Shown: one piece after another, positions 28,011-35,928 of the stretch | Position numbering within the stretch: the first letter of the stretch is position 1 | Layout: the number at the start of each line of letters is the position of its first letter | Source of the DNA: Nitrosomonas marina | Lineage (GTDB): Bacteria > Pseudomonadota > Gammaproteobacteria > Burkholderiales > Nitrosomonadaceae | Assembly (NCBI RefSeq): GCF_900111605.1 | Contig: NZ_FOIA01000031.1 | Location: 1-38,004 of the forward strand | Reading direction: 5' to 3' | Length of the DNA stretch: 38,004 nt | Position numbers and translations under genes: made by a program | The notes under the pieces: model-generated | Seen by the model: the letters and a program-made list of their open reading frames with translations, nothing else | What the model was told of the DNA's origin: nothing | Databases searched by the model: none

Positions 28011-28658
28011 TCATACCATGATTACCACCAGTTCTTTTGGTCCATGCACGCCATATGTGAGGGTCTGCTCGATATCAGCCGATTTTGAGGGACCCGAGAT
28101 CAGGAGCATATTTGCCGGCAGCTCTGTTTCACTCCAGTGCTGCGCTTTTATTGCTTCTGCAAACGAGTTGTAAATTTTAGTTTTTTCTATGACAGCAATA
28201 TGAACGGGCGGGACAAGAGACATCAGACGGGGTTCCTGTGAGTCAGGCCACAATATCAATGTCCCGGTATTGGCAATACCGCCGTACGTGCTGGTAAAAG
28301 CGGCCTCGATTCCATCGAATAAAGATTGTTTCCAGTTTTCAACCGGATTGTCGTAGTATTTAAGTGAAGGTAAATTTGCGGAATTTTCAATAATGGCTTT
28401 ACCCCACGGCGTTGCGGGTGAAAGCAGAACATTTTTTAAATGCTTGACTCGGCAAATATGCTGTAATGTCATCAGCCAGGAATGGTCTGTAGCATCGTAA
28501 ATTTCTGCATGTGCTGATTGCAGCTGGGTACGGAAAAGTTGCACCGTATAGTTGCTGCTCCAGTTTACTGAATTCGAAATATCCCGCGCCGATGGCATTG
28601 TCTGGTCACTGGATGCAGCTTTGAGCCGGTTGAGAATCGTGTTGCGTGTGTCATTCAT
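28011..28658 (-). CDS. lutC: Lactate utilization protein C (LUD domain)
   Basis: LutC is a subunit of the LutABC L-lactate dehydrogenase complex, which oxidises lactate to pyruvate. The 215-residue product has the LUD fold: AAFTSTYGGIANTGTLILWPDSQEPRLMSLVPPVHIAVI is the diagnostic nucleotide-phosphate-like loop region. The frame stays open 51 codons further upstream into lutB, but ATG at 28658 gives the normal N-terminus and an eight-base overlap with the lutB stop, so it was chosen. It is convergent with the TusA-family gene. Confidence 0.9.
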   Translation of the reverse strand: MNDTRNTILNRLKAASSDQTMPSARDISNSVNWSSNYTVQLFRTQLQSAHAEIYDATDHSWLMTLQHICRVKHLKNVLLSPATPWGKAIIENSANLPSLKYYDNPVENWKQSLFDGIEAAFTSTYGGIANTGTLILWPDSQEPRLMSLVPPVHIAVIEKTKIYNSFAEAIKAQHWSETELPANMLLISGPSKSADIEQTLTYGVHGPKELVVIMV

Positions 28659-30069
28659 TATCGATTTCGAGTGCTTTAAGGCGTTCGTGCAAGGTGGTAT
28701 CCGGCAGTCTCGGTACAGCGCGTGCAGTTGTCCATGGGGATATTTTAGCCAATATTCGATCTGTGAGTCGACGCATGGATGTGGCAACGCTGGTGATACG
28801 GTTATACGCACCTGGATGGATGCAGTTCCATACCCAGATTTTCCAGATGATGGCTTCTGTTTTGCGCCTTCCTGAGCCTGCTCCAGATGTGCTGTAGCTG
28901 TTTTTGCGAATGTGTTCCCAACGTAACCGGTTGATGATTTTAGGAATCGGGATGCTTACCGGGCAAACTTCCTGGCATGCGCCGCAAAGGGTTGAAGCCT
29001 GTGTCAGTTCTCCGTACGAATCCAGTCCATTTTTTTGTGGTTCAAGTATTGTGCCGATCGGACCCGGAATAACCGTCTGATAGGCATGGCCACCAATATG
29101 CTTGTAGATGGGGCAGTGATTCATGCACGCACCGCAGCGAATGCAGTTCAGGGTATCACGTAGCTCAGGATCGCTGTAAATGCGGGACCGGCCGTTGTCC
29201 AGTAATATCAGATGCACTGCTGTCGGGCCGTCTTTTTCATTTGGTTTGCGCGGGCTGCTGATCATATTCACGTATGTTGTGATCGGCTGTCCTGTTGCCG
29301 AACGGGTGAGTATACCCAGCAGCGGTGGTACATCATCCAAGCATTCCACTACTTTTTCGATACCCGAAACAGCGATATGCACAGGTGGCGCAGTACTGCA
29401 CATACGGCCGTTTCCTTCGTTCTCGACCAGGCAGAGTGTACCGGTTTCCGCAATCATAAAATTGACACCCGTCAGCCCAACCGGTGCAGTTGCGAAATGA
29501 TGCCGCAGAAACCGGCGGGCGGCTTGGGCCAGTGCGCTGATGTCCTCGGTATAGGGAATTGAAGGAAACTGCCTGTGAAATAATCGGGCAATTTGTTTGC
29601 GGTTTTTGTGCAGTGCGGGAACAATCATGTGCGATGGTTTTTCGGCAGCAAGTTGAATAATCAGTTCACCAAGATCGGATTCAAGGCATTCAATACCGTG
29701 TGTGTTGAGGAAATCGTTCAGTCCCATTTCTTCCGACACCATTGATTTGCCTTTGATGACAAATCTGGCATCATGGAATCGCATAATATTCAACACAGTC
29801 TGGTTGGCCTGCTCTGTGGTGTCCGCCCAGTGAACCTGTATGCCGTTGCGTTGCAGATTGATTTCCAGTTGTTCCAGTAATTGCGGGAGCTTGCTGATGG
29901 CGTTTACACGGATTGCCGTACTGTGACGGCGCAAATTTACCCATTCTGCTTGGTCAGGAAAAGCAGCGAGTCGGTGTTTTCTCAGCTTATTGATCACGTT
30001 TTCAGTATTGTTTCGAACTTCATGCTGGGCCAGTGCGTTTGAAAACTGTTTGCGATATTTTGTGGTCAT
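28651..30069 (-). CDS. lutB: Lactate utilization iron-sulfur protein LutB
   Basis: The 472-residue product has an N-terminal LUD domain (KGKSMVSEEMGLNDFL, VGLTGVNFMIAETGTLCLVENEGN) and a ferredoxin-type domain with two cysteine clusters. The first is C309xxC312xxC315xxxC319P (CIRCGACMNHCP) and the second CGACQEVCP with an upstream partner, together fitting two [4Fe-4S] clusters. A C-terminal helical region follows. Its start overlaps lutA by four bases. The length fits the family, and the region is clearly GC-richer than the ribosomal block. Confidence 0.94.
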   Translation of the reverse strand: MTTKYRKQFSNALAQHEVRNNTENVINKLRKHRLAAFPDQAEWVNLRRHSTAIRVNAISKLPQLLEQLEINLQRNGIQVHWADTTEQANQTVLNIMRFHDARFVIKGKSMVSEEMGLNDFLNTHGIECLESDLGELIIQLAAEKPSHMIVPALHKNRKQIARLFHRQFPSIPYTEDISALAQAARRFLRHHFATAPVGLTGVNFMIAETGTLCLVENEGNGRMCSTAPPVHIAVSGIEKVVECLDDVPPLLGILTRSATGQPITTYVNMISSPRKPNEKDGPTAVHLILLDNGRSRIYSDPELRDTLNCIRCGACMNHCPIYKHIGGHAYQTVIPGPIGTILEPQKNGLDSYGELTQASTLCGACQEVCPVSIPIPKIINRLRWEHIRKNSYSTSGAGSGRRKTEAIIWKIWVWNCIHPGAYNRITSVATSMRRLTDRILAKISPWTTARAVPRLPDTTLHERLKALEIDNE

Positions 30070-30857
30070 GGCTTGGCTTTATGTGTTCTATCCCATAGAA
30101 ATTCGGCAATATGGACATGTGAAATCTGGCTGTCCTGTTTTTTTAGAGCGCCGCCGATGTTCATCAGGCAGCCGCAATCTTGTCCAATTAATTGTTGTGC
30201 GCCTGTGTTTTCAATAGCTTTTGCTTTCTCCAGTACCATTGCGGTGGAAATTTCCGGTTGCTTGATTGCAAAAGTTCCGCCAAAACCGCAACATTCCTCT
30301 GCATTGTCGGGTTCGATGCGGGTTACGTTTTGCAACTGGTCCAGTAACGAATCGATTCTGTCAGCAACATTCATTTCGCGCCGTGCTGTGCAGGATGAAT
30401 GAACCGCAACAGTTGTCGGCTCGCCTAAATCGGTGAGATTGACCTTCAGTATATCGGTCAGGAATTCAGTCAATTCGTAAACCCGGTTCACGACATCAAA
30501 CACGCTGGCCTCGTCCGGTTCGTCTTTGAAGAGTGCCGGATAGTGTACTTTTATCATGCCCGCGCAAGAAGCGGATGGTACGATGATCGGGATCGGCCTT
30601 GGAAACAGTTTGAGCTGTGCCCTGGCTACGGCAAGTGCTTCATCCCGGTAGCCGGAGTTCCAGGCGGGTTGTCCACAGCAGGTTTGCGTCTGTGGAAAAA
30701 TTACGTTTACACCTTCCCGCTCGAATAAATGCACTGCAGATACGCCGGCCTGTGGGTACAGCAGATCAATCAGGCATGTGCCAAACAAGTAGACAGTGTC
30801 CGGTTTGGGACCGGCGCTGGCGCGTGTAAAATCCATGCGTGATTCAGTTTTTATCAT
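30066..30857 (-). CDS. lutA: Lactate utilization protein LutA (CCG-domain)
   Basis: LutA is the CCG-motif, glycolate-oxidase-iron-sulfur-like subunit. The 263-residue product has VYLFGTCLIDLLYPQAG, then TQTCCGQPAWNSGYRDEA and EECCGFGGTFAIKQPE, the two CCG modules that bind the cluster or its electron partner. Two starts are possible: ATG 30857 or ATG 30836, neither with a good ribosome-binding site; the longer was kept. lutA-lutB-lutC overlap successively, so they form one operon divergent from the permease gene. Confidence 0.93.
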   Translation of the reverse strand: MIKTESRMDFTRASAGPKPDTVYLFGTCLIDLLYPQAGVSAVHLFEREGVNVIFPQTQTCCGQPAWNSGYRDEALAVARAQLKLFPRPIPIIVPSASCAGMIKVHYPALFKDEPDEASVFDVVNRVYELTEFLTDILKVNLTDLGEPTTVAVHSSCTARREMNVADRIDSLLDQLQNVTRIEPDNAEECCGFGGTFAIKQPEISTAMVLEKAKAIENTGAQQLIGQDCGCLMNIGGALKKQDSQISHVHIAEFLWDRTHKAKP

Positions 30858-30992
30858 GTCTGGTGTAAGAATAGTCTGAACAGATAATAAAGATAATCCC
30901 GGCTGAATGAAACCTTTTGGGCCGTGAAAACGGTCATTGCCTATTTTGGCAGCAATTTAATTTCATTTTCGTATTGAGAGGAAAAAATACAG

Positions 30993-32693
30993 GTGAACCA
31001 AACATTGCTTACGTTTTGCGCTTTTTTGCCGCTGCTGTTAGCTGCTTTTTTGCTGGCGGGGTTGAACTGGCCGGCGCGGCGGGCGATGCCGATAGTATTG
31101 CTGGTGACAACCGGTATTGCATTAATCGTGTGGGAAATGTCGTTCAATCGTGTAATGGCATCAATTCTGCAGGGGCTGATTCTGACAGTTTCGATCCTAT
31201 GGATTGTTTTCGGCGCGATCCTGCTTTTGAATACCCTGAAATATGCAGGTGCTATTTCAGCAATCCGGCGCGGTTTTTCCAACATCAGCCCGGACAGACG
31301 CGTTCAGGTGATTATAGTGGCCTGGTTGTTTGGTTGTTTTATTGAGGGTGTTTCCGGGTTCGGTACCCCTGCAGCAGTTATCGCGCCGTTGCTGGTTGCG
31401 CTTGGATTTCCGGCGTTGGCTGCTGTCATGGTGGGCATGATGGTGCAATCCACACCGGTATCGTTCGGTGCGGTTGGAACGCCAATCATTGTGGGTATCT
31501 CCGGTGGGCTGGACAAAGCCGATATTACCGAAAAACTCGTTGCTGCAGGTTCTGACTGGAATGCGTTTGAGCGTCTGATTACATCCGAGGTCGCGCTTAT
31601 ACATGCTTTGGCCGGGTTGCTGATGCCACTGCTGATGTGCATGATGTTGACCCGTTTTTTCGGGCGCAATAAATCCTGGACAGAGGGGTTGGCAATCGCG
31701 CCGTTTGCTATTTTCGCCGGTTGTGCATTTGTCATTCCTTATACGCTGGCGGGTGTGTATCTTGGTCCCGAATTTCCGTCGATTGTCGGCGCTTTGACAG
31801 GGCTGTTAATCGTGCTTCCTGCAGCACGCATTGGCTTTCTGATACCAAAAAAACAATGGGATTTTACGGTCGCCGGTGATTGGCCGTCAGAATGGCTGGG
31901 CAGCATTGAAATAAAGCTGGATGATCTGGTGTCCCGGTCGCATGTTGCCATTTCAACAGCATGGTTACCCTATGCGATGCTGGCCGCGCTTTTAGTGCTT
32001 ACTCGCACCAATACCGATATCAAAACATGGTTAAGCAGTCATTTGACACTGGAATGGCAAAGTATTCTGGGTGAGGTGGACATCTCAGGCGGTATTCAGT
32101 TTTTGTATCTGCCGGGTGGTATCATGATAATGACAGTGTTGATTGCATTTTTTATGTACCGCATGCAGTGGCATCGAATTAAACCCGCATTGAAAGAATC
32201 GACACAAACATTATTCGGGGCAGGTTTTGTGCTGATTTTCACTATTCCGATGGTGCGTATTTTAATCAATTCCGATGTCAATCTGGTGGATTTGCCATCG
32301 GTGCCGCAAGCAATGGCGCAATCGGTTGCCGCCAGTGTGGGCGGGATTTATGCGTTTTATGCACCCGCAGTCGGCGCGCTGGGTGCATTTATCGCAGGAT
32401 CCAATACCGTATCCAATCTGATGCTGGCGCAATTTCAGTATGACATGGCGCGACTGATTGGCGCATCGGGCGAACTGCTGGTGGCCGCGCAGGCTGTAGG
32501 TGCAGCTGCGGGCAATATGATTGCCGTTCATAATATTGTTGCTGCTTCAGCCACTGTCGGTTTGCTTGGACGCGAAGGAAAAGTGCTGCGCATGACTGTT
32601 CTGCCGACATTGTATTATCTGGTATTATCCGGCACCGTTGTCATTCTGGCTGCTCATTTCCTGGACGCCTGTAAATTGTCAGTAGTCTGCTAG
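30993..32693 (+). CDS. lldP: L-lactate permease (LctP family)
   Basis: The 566-residue integral membrane protein has many hydrophobic segments (about 12-14) and the LctP-family regions FIEGVSGFGTPAAVIAPLLVALGF, STPVSFGAVGTPIIVGI and GALGAFIAGSNTVSNLMLAQFQ. It would import lactate with protons. The start is GTG 30993, with GAGAGG about ten bases upstream. It is divergent from lutABC across 135 bases containing CCGT-GAAA-ACGG and no clear promoter, so import and oxidation are encoded side by side. Confidence 0.92.
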   Translation: MNQTLLTFCAFLPLLLAAFLLAGLNWPARRAMPIVLLVTTGIALIVWEMSFNRVMASILQGLILTVSILWIVFGAILLLNTLKYAGAISAIRRGFSNISPDRRVQVIIVAWLFGCFIEGVSGFGTPAAVIAPLLVALGFPALAAVMVGMMVQSTPVSFGAVGTPIIVGISGGLDKADITEKLVAAGSDWNAFERLITSEVALIHALAGLLMPLLMCMMLTRFFGRNKSWTEGLAIAPFAIFAGCAFVIPYTLAGVYLGPEFPSIVGALTGLLIVLPAARIGFLIPKKQWDFTVAGDWPSEWLGSIEIKLDDLVSRSHVAISTAWLPYAMLAALLVLTRTNTDIKTWLSSHLTLEWQSILGEVDISGGIQFLYLPGGIMIMTVLIAFFMYRMQWHRIKPALKESTQTLFGAGFVLIFTIPMVRILINSDVNLVDLPSVPQAMAQSVAASVGGIYAFYAPAVGALGAFIAGSNTVSNLMLAQFQYDMARLIGASGELLVAAQAVGAAAGNMIAVHNIVAASATVGLLGREGKVLRMTVLPTLYYLVLSGTVVILAAHFLDACKLSVVC

Positions 32694-32790
32694 ACGACGG
32701 CATGCTTTCTCCGTGACGCTGGTGCATATCAGGAACACAAATGCGTTGTTCAGACTGCGAGAGATCTGTTTAGATTGATACTGAAAATTG

Positions 32791-32819
32791 TTGACAATCA
32801 TCTGATCATTGCTTTTATT
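32791..32819 (+). promoter_or_regulatory. Candidate sigma-70 promoter for the FetB-like gene
   Basis: A perfect TTGACA (32791-32796), 17 bases of spacing and TTTATT (32814-32819, 4 of 6 to TATAAT) lie in the 162-base gap after lldP. The gene starts 37 bases further on with AAGGG as ribosome-binding site. This suggests expression independent of lldP. Confidence 0.45.
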
Positions 32820-32855
32820 GCAGAAAACGAGACATAAGGGACAAAAGGGAACCTC

Positions 32856-33578
32856 ATGAATGAATCCGTTCAAGTTATACCGCTGCTTAACCTGGCACTG
32901 GTGTCTATTCCCGTTCTGCTTGTGATCGGAATTCTCTGGAGATGGTCGCTTTCTCCGGGACATGCAGCGTATGCTCTGGGACGTATGCTGGTGCAACTGC
33001 TGCTGATCGGCTATTGTCTCATGTACATTTTTGAAGCGGAAAACTCGCTGGTTGTCATTGCGGTACTGGCTGTCATGGTAACAGTTGCCAGCTGGATAGC
33101 CCTCGGCACTATTAAAACCCGGCGTACTGTACTCTATAAACAGGCGTTGATTTCGATACTGATTGGCGGTGGCCTTGTCCTTGTCGTCGTCACGCAGGGT
33201 GTTTTGCAACTGCAGCCCTGGTATCTGCCGCAGTACATGATACCCCTTGCTGGCATGGTGTTCGCCAATTCCATGAATGCTGTCAGTCTGGCTGCTGAGC
33301 GTATGAACGCCGAACTGGAACGGCAGATGAGCTTCGATCAGGCGCGCAACATCGCCATGCGCGCGGCCTTGATCCCCACCATTAACGCCATGCTTGCCGT
33401 CGGTCTCGTGTCTTTGCCAGGCATGATGACCGGACAGATACTTTCCGGCATTTCCCCGCTGATTGCGGCGCGTTATCAGATTATGGTGATGTGCATGATA
33501 TTTGCCGGCGGCGGACTGTCGACAGCGATGTTTCTGGAAATGTCGCGGAAGCGGTTTATGGAGTGTAAGAATTTCTAG
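32856..33578 (+). CDS. FetB-like (YbbM/UPF0014) membrane permease
   Basis: The 240-residue protein has about seven membrane segments. It carries the UPF0014 signature KQALISILIGG, then PLAGMVFANSMNAVSLAAERM and LIPTINAMLAVGLVSLPGMMTGQILSG. In E. coli FetAB exports iron and helps against oxidative stress, with FetA as the ATPase. No FetA-like gene lies on either side within this window, so its partner must be elsewhere or absent. The start at ATG 32856 is well supported by AAGGG. Confidence 0.88.
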   Translation: MNESVQVIPLLNLALVSIPVLLVIGILWRWSLSPGHAAYALGRMLVQLLLIGYCLMYIFEAENSLVVIAVLAVMVTVASWIALGTIKTRRTVLYKQALISILIGGGLVLVVVTQGVLQLQPWYLPQYMIPLAGMVFANSMNAVSLAAERMNAELERQMSFDQARNIAMRAALIPTINAMLAVGLVSLPGMMTGQILSGISPLIAARYQIMVMCMIFAGGGLSTAMFLEMSRKRFMECKNF

Positions 33579-33659
33579 TGTTGTTTGCAGCTAAAGCTAA
33601 TCAATTCAGATAGATTTAATCTTAGATAATCTGGCGACGAAATATTCTGGACCACTTTA

Positions 33660-34118
33660 TTAACAAAGGCGTCTGACTCCCAGAAGCTTGTTCTTAGAGT
33701 AACTACTAATACTCACAGAGTCACTTTGATTACCACCCAAAACTAATATATTTCCTCCATCAATACCTGCAAAAAAGCCAACGTGTCCAGGTGCATCTAT
33801 GACATCAGGCCCAGGTTGCTGGCCACTACCACGTTTGAAAATAACAACATCAAATCCAGCTTTTGCATCGTCTAATTTGATAACCTTTCCGATAGACAAC
33901 CAAGAACGTGCTCGTAGACTTTTAGAGCGCGGCAAGCGTAGGAGCCACGCCACATAATTTATAAATCCAGAGCACCATGGGACACTATCATCGTCTGGCC
34001 AGTTACTGTCGAGTTTCAACATGGCAAGAATTTGGGGGTTTGCTGTGCTTCCCGAGACTTCCTTGATACCTACAAATCTTTGCGCGATTTCATAAGCTGA
34101 TATTTCTATTTTCTTCAT
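33660..34118 (-). CDS. TIGR02594-like peptidoglycan hydrolase
   Basis: The 152-residue product has PWCSGFINYVAW (Cys49), GHVGFFAGIDGGNILVLGGNQSDSVSI (His112) and RARSWLSIGK. This is the arrangement of the TIGR02594/CHAP-like cell-wall amidase or endopeptidase family, often found in phage lysis sets. The first 13 codons of the open frame were dropped, because ATG at 34118 has AGGA nine bases upstream and gives MKKIEISAYEIAQ. It has no signal peptide, so export would need a holin or another route. It is the last gene of the low-GC island. Confidence 0.75.
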   Translation of the reverse strand: MKKIEISAYEIAQRFVGIKEVSGSTANPQILAMLKLDSNWPDDDSVPWCSGFINYVAWLLRLPRSKSLRARSWLSIGKVIKLDDAKAGFDVVIFKRGSGQQPGPDVIDAPGHVGFFAGIDGGNILVLGGNQSDSVSISSYSKNKLLGVRRLC

Positions 34119-34269
34119 AATAAATGTCCTAGAATGTAGTGCTAATATAACTTCCAAGAGGAATCGCCGTAGTTTTGACTAATTACCATTCTTAATTCAG
34201 CTAGCAGGGCAGAGTGCAAAGAAATTGCATCGAATATTTTTCAGCAAATTTATTATCCTTTCGTTTGCT

Positions 34270-34529
34270 TTACGGTTTTGTGTCTGTATTTTCTGCTGAT
34301 TTGTCTCCTGCTTGTTCAAGTGGCTTTTCTCCTAATTATTGTGCAACTTTTCCTGTCATTAAGATACCGATGATCGCTGCAACAGAATCTGATTATTACT
34401 TGAAGTGAGCTTCTTTTTTTATTTGTAATAACCCAAGCTACAAGCACCCCCAGCAACCCATAATAAAAATGCAAGCCAACTAGCTGAGAAACCACCATTA
34501 TCTTCTTGTAGAAACTCTAAAATTTTCAT
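34270..34529 (-). pseudogene. Broken holin-like small membrane protein gene
   Basis: Starting at ATG 34529 the first frame reads MKILEFLQEDNGGFSASWLA and then FLLW before losing the pattern and stopping at 34421-34419. The second frame supplies GLLGVLVAWVITNKKRSSLQ. The third frame then supplies SDSVAAIIGILMTGKVAQ, a TAA stop, and LGEKPLEQAGDKSAENTDTKP, ending at TAA 34272-34270. Joined, this makes an 80-90 residue protein with two hydrophobic segments and a charged tail, the layout of small phage-type holin proteins. Two frameshifts and one nonsense codon are needed, so the gene looks dead. The 451-base stretch 34158-34608 holds nothing else convincing. Confidence 0.6.
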
Positions 34530-34608
34530 TATTTTTTCCAATATTTTTAATAATAAAAATTCAACATAAAGACTTTTAAAAGCAACACAAAATTTACGGT
34601 AACTCTAT

Positions 34609-34809
34609 TTATTTTTTGCCAATTACGACAAAAACTTCTCCATCTGGATCACTTAATATATCTAGATGTCCACCAAGATCAGTGCCATCTAAGACAACAT
34701 TCTGCGCCTTTGAAACTGTTGTTTGATATCCTTTTATTTGCAGCTTTTGTTCGGCTACTTTTGCTTCGCTCTCATGACTGTTTACAATTATTTTTATGGT
34801 AATACTCAT
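34609..34809 (-). CDS. Small protein of unknown function (66 residues)
   Basis: I do not recognise this protein. It reads MSITIKIIVNSHESEAK near the start and LGGHLDILSDPDGEVFVVIGKK at the end; it is soluble, with a charged middle (EQKLQIKGYQTTVSKA). It has no signal peptide or membrane segment. A GAGG ribosome-binding site lies five bases upstream, and the gene starts 14 bases after the preceding lipoprotein gene, which supports it as a real gene of the same operon. A fold rich in beta-strands is plausible from the alternating pattern. Confidence 0.55.
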   Translation of the reverse strand: MSITIKIIVNSHESEAKVAEQKLQIKGYQTTVSKAQNVVLDGTDLGGHLDILSDPDGEVFVVIGKK

Positions 34810-34823
34810 AAATACCTCAATCC

Positions 34824-35477
34824 TTAATTAATTGGGATGGCTTTATATAGTGGATAAATTGCTACATCTGCCCGGTCAGACAGCAGATCTTTTAATGCTT
34901 TTTTTGTGTTAGCATTCTTTATTGAGCTTTCTACTGAAAATGTCATTATATTCGGATCACTTGCTCTAGCCTTGATGATCAAATTATTTAACTTATTAGC
35001 ATCAATATTTTCTGAATTATCAGTCAGATATTCCAATATCTTGCCAGTCATCTCTTCTTCTATATTAATTTCCTCTACGGCCTTGTAAAAAGATAAGGTT
35101 TTAGCAACATCCGCTGCTTTTGATTTTGAAGGATCTATTTTATTATCATATAACCTATCAGCAGCATCGCCAGTGACAAAAGCGGTTCGAACAAGTATAG
35201 GATTAAATTTTTTGGGAGTATCTATAATTCTGAAATCAAAACTACTAATGGTAGAAAGGGCTTCTCCATCACCATCTTCATTATTACTTTTTCTCGGCAC
35301 AATCATAGCGACACGTTGTTTAATTCCTAGATTACCTTGCACAGGTTGTGACGAATCAGGACGTGCTTCAACCGTTAAAGAGATTTTTTCTGTCTCATAA
35401 AAATAAATTGAATTAGTACAACCTGTAAGCAGAAGTGAAAGAAAAAGGATTTTATATAAACTTATTTTCTGGTTCAT
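34824..35477 (-). CDS. Putative lipoprotein A (217 residues)
   Basis: No known family recognised. The signal peptide KILFLSLLLTGC has a lipobox with Cys20 as the predicted acylation site; +2 is Thr, so outer-membrane sorting is expected. After it come ETEKISLTVEARPDSS, GNLGIKQRVAMIVPRKSNNED, a VRTAFVTGDAADRLYDN segment, and a helical C-terminus. The stretch from GNLGIKQ to the NED motif aligns by eye with lipoprotein B and weakly with C. It starts two bases after the lipoprotein B stop, with AAGG as ribosome-binding site. Confidence 0.75.
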   Translation of the reverse strand: MNQKISLYKILFLSLLLTGCTNSIYFYETEKISLTVEARPDSSQPVQGNLGIKQRVAMIVPRKSNNEDGDGEALSTISSFDFRIIDTPKKFNPILVRTAFVTGDAADRLYDNKIDPSKSKAADVAKTLSFYKAVEEINIEEEMTGKILEYLTDNSENIDANKLNNLIIKARASDPNIMTFSVESSIKNANTKKALKDLLSDRADVAIYPLYKAIPIN

Positions 35478-35479
35478 GA

Positions 35480-35902
35480 TTAACCTTCCTTCTCGTCATT
35501 ATTGCTGTTGACACTGGGGCTTCCTGCATTACCTGGCAAGCAGCTTAAACTCCCTCCTTGAATGCTTTTCTTTATATCCTCGAGAGCTTTTTCGTCTTGC
35601 GCTATATCAATAGCCGTATTTCCAGTTGAGACAAAATGCCTAAACTGAACTTCATTGATACCTTGTGCATAGATACAGCTTATAGCAGCTAAACTCATCG
35701 CATCTTCGTTCTCTTTTTTGCGAGGAATTAGCGCAAATGTATCTCGGTCATAACCAAATACCATACGCCCAGTCGTCGTTTCAACACTAGCAGCCACTTC
35801 AAGTCCTAACGTAGAAGTGTGTACATAAACAAGGTGTTTAGCGTTCATACAACCCGCGAGCAGAAAGCTCATGACACAAGTGCCAAGTAATTTTCTTTTC
35901 AT
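35480..35902 (-). CDS. Putative lipoprotein B (140 residues)
   Basis: Unrecognised family. A signal peptide with lipobox LLAGC (Cys18, +2 Met) is followed by STLGLEVAASVETTTGRM, VFGYDRDTFALIPRKKENEDAMSLAAIS and FVSTGNTAIDIAQDEKALEDIKK. These align with lipoprotein A, with IPRK, NED and the TGNTA/TGDAA segments shared. The tail is Gly/Ser/Asn-rich and ends DEKEG. An AAGGA ribosome-binding site precedes the ATG. The gap to lipoprotein C is 26 bases. Confidence 0.75.
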   Translation of the reverse strand: MKRKLLGTCVMSFLLAGCMNAKHLVYVHTSTLGLEVAASVETTTGRMVFGYDRDTFALIPRKKENEDAMSLAAISCIYAQGINEVQFRHFVSTGNTAIDIAQDEKALEDIKKSIQGGSLSCLPGNAGSPSVNSNNDEKEG

Positions 35903-35928
35903 AATATTCCTTCATTAAATCAAGTAAT

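Noticed and set aside
28659..28811. 51-codon upstream extension of the lutC reading frame
   Set aside because: It lies wholly inside lutB and lacks LUD-family features; ATG at 28658 gives the normal length and the usual short overlap.
32679..33209. 176-codon leftward open frame opposite the FetB-like gene
   Set aside because: It overlaps a clear membrane-protein gene on the other strand, has low-complexity His/Asn/Gln-rich sequence and no ribosome-binding site.
34214..34408. 64-codon rightward open frame in the hydrolase-to-lipoprotein gap
   Set aside because: It is antisense to the broken holin-like gene, which explains the sequence better.
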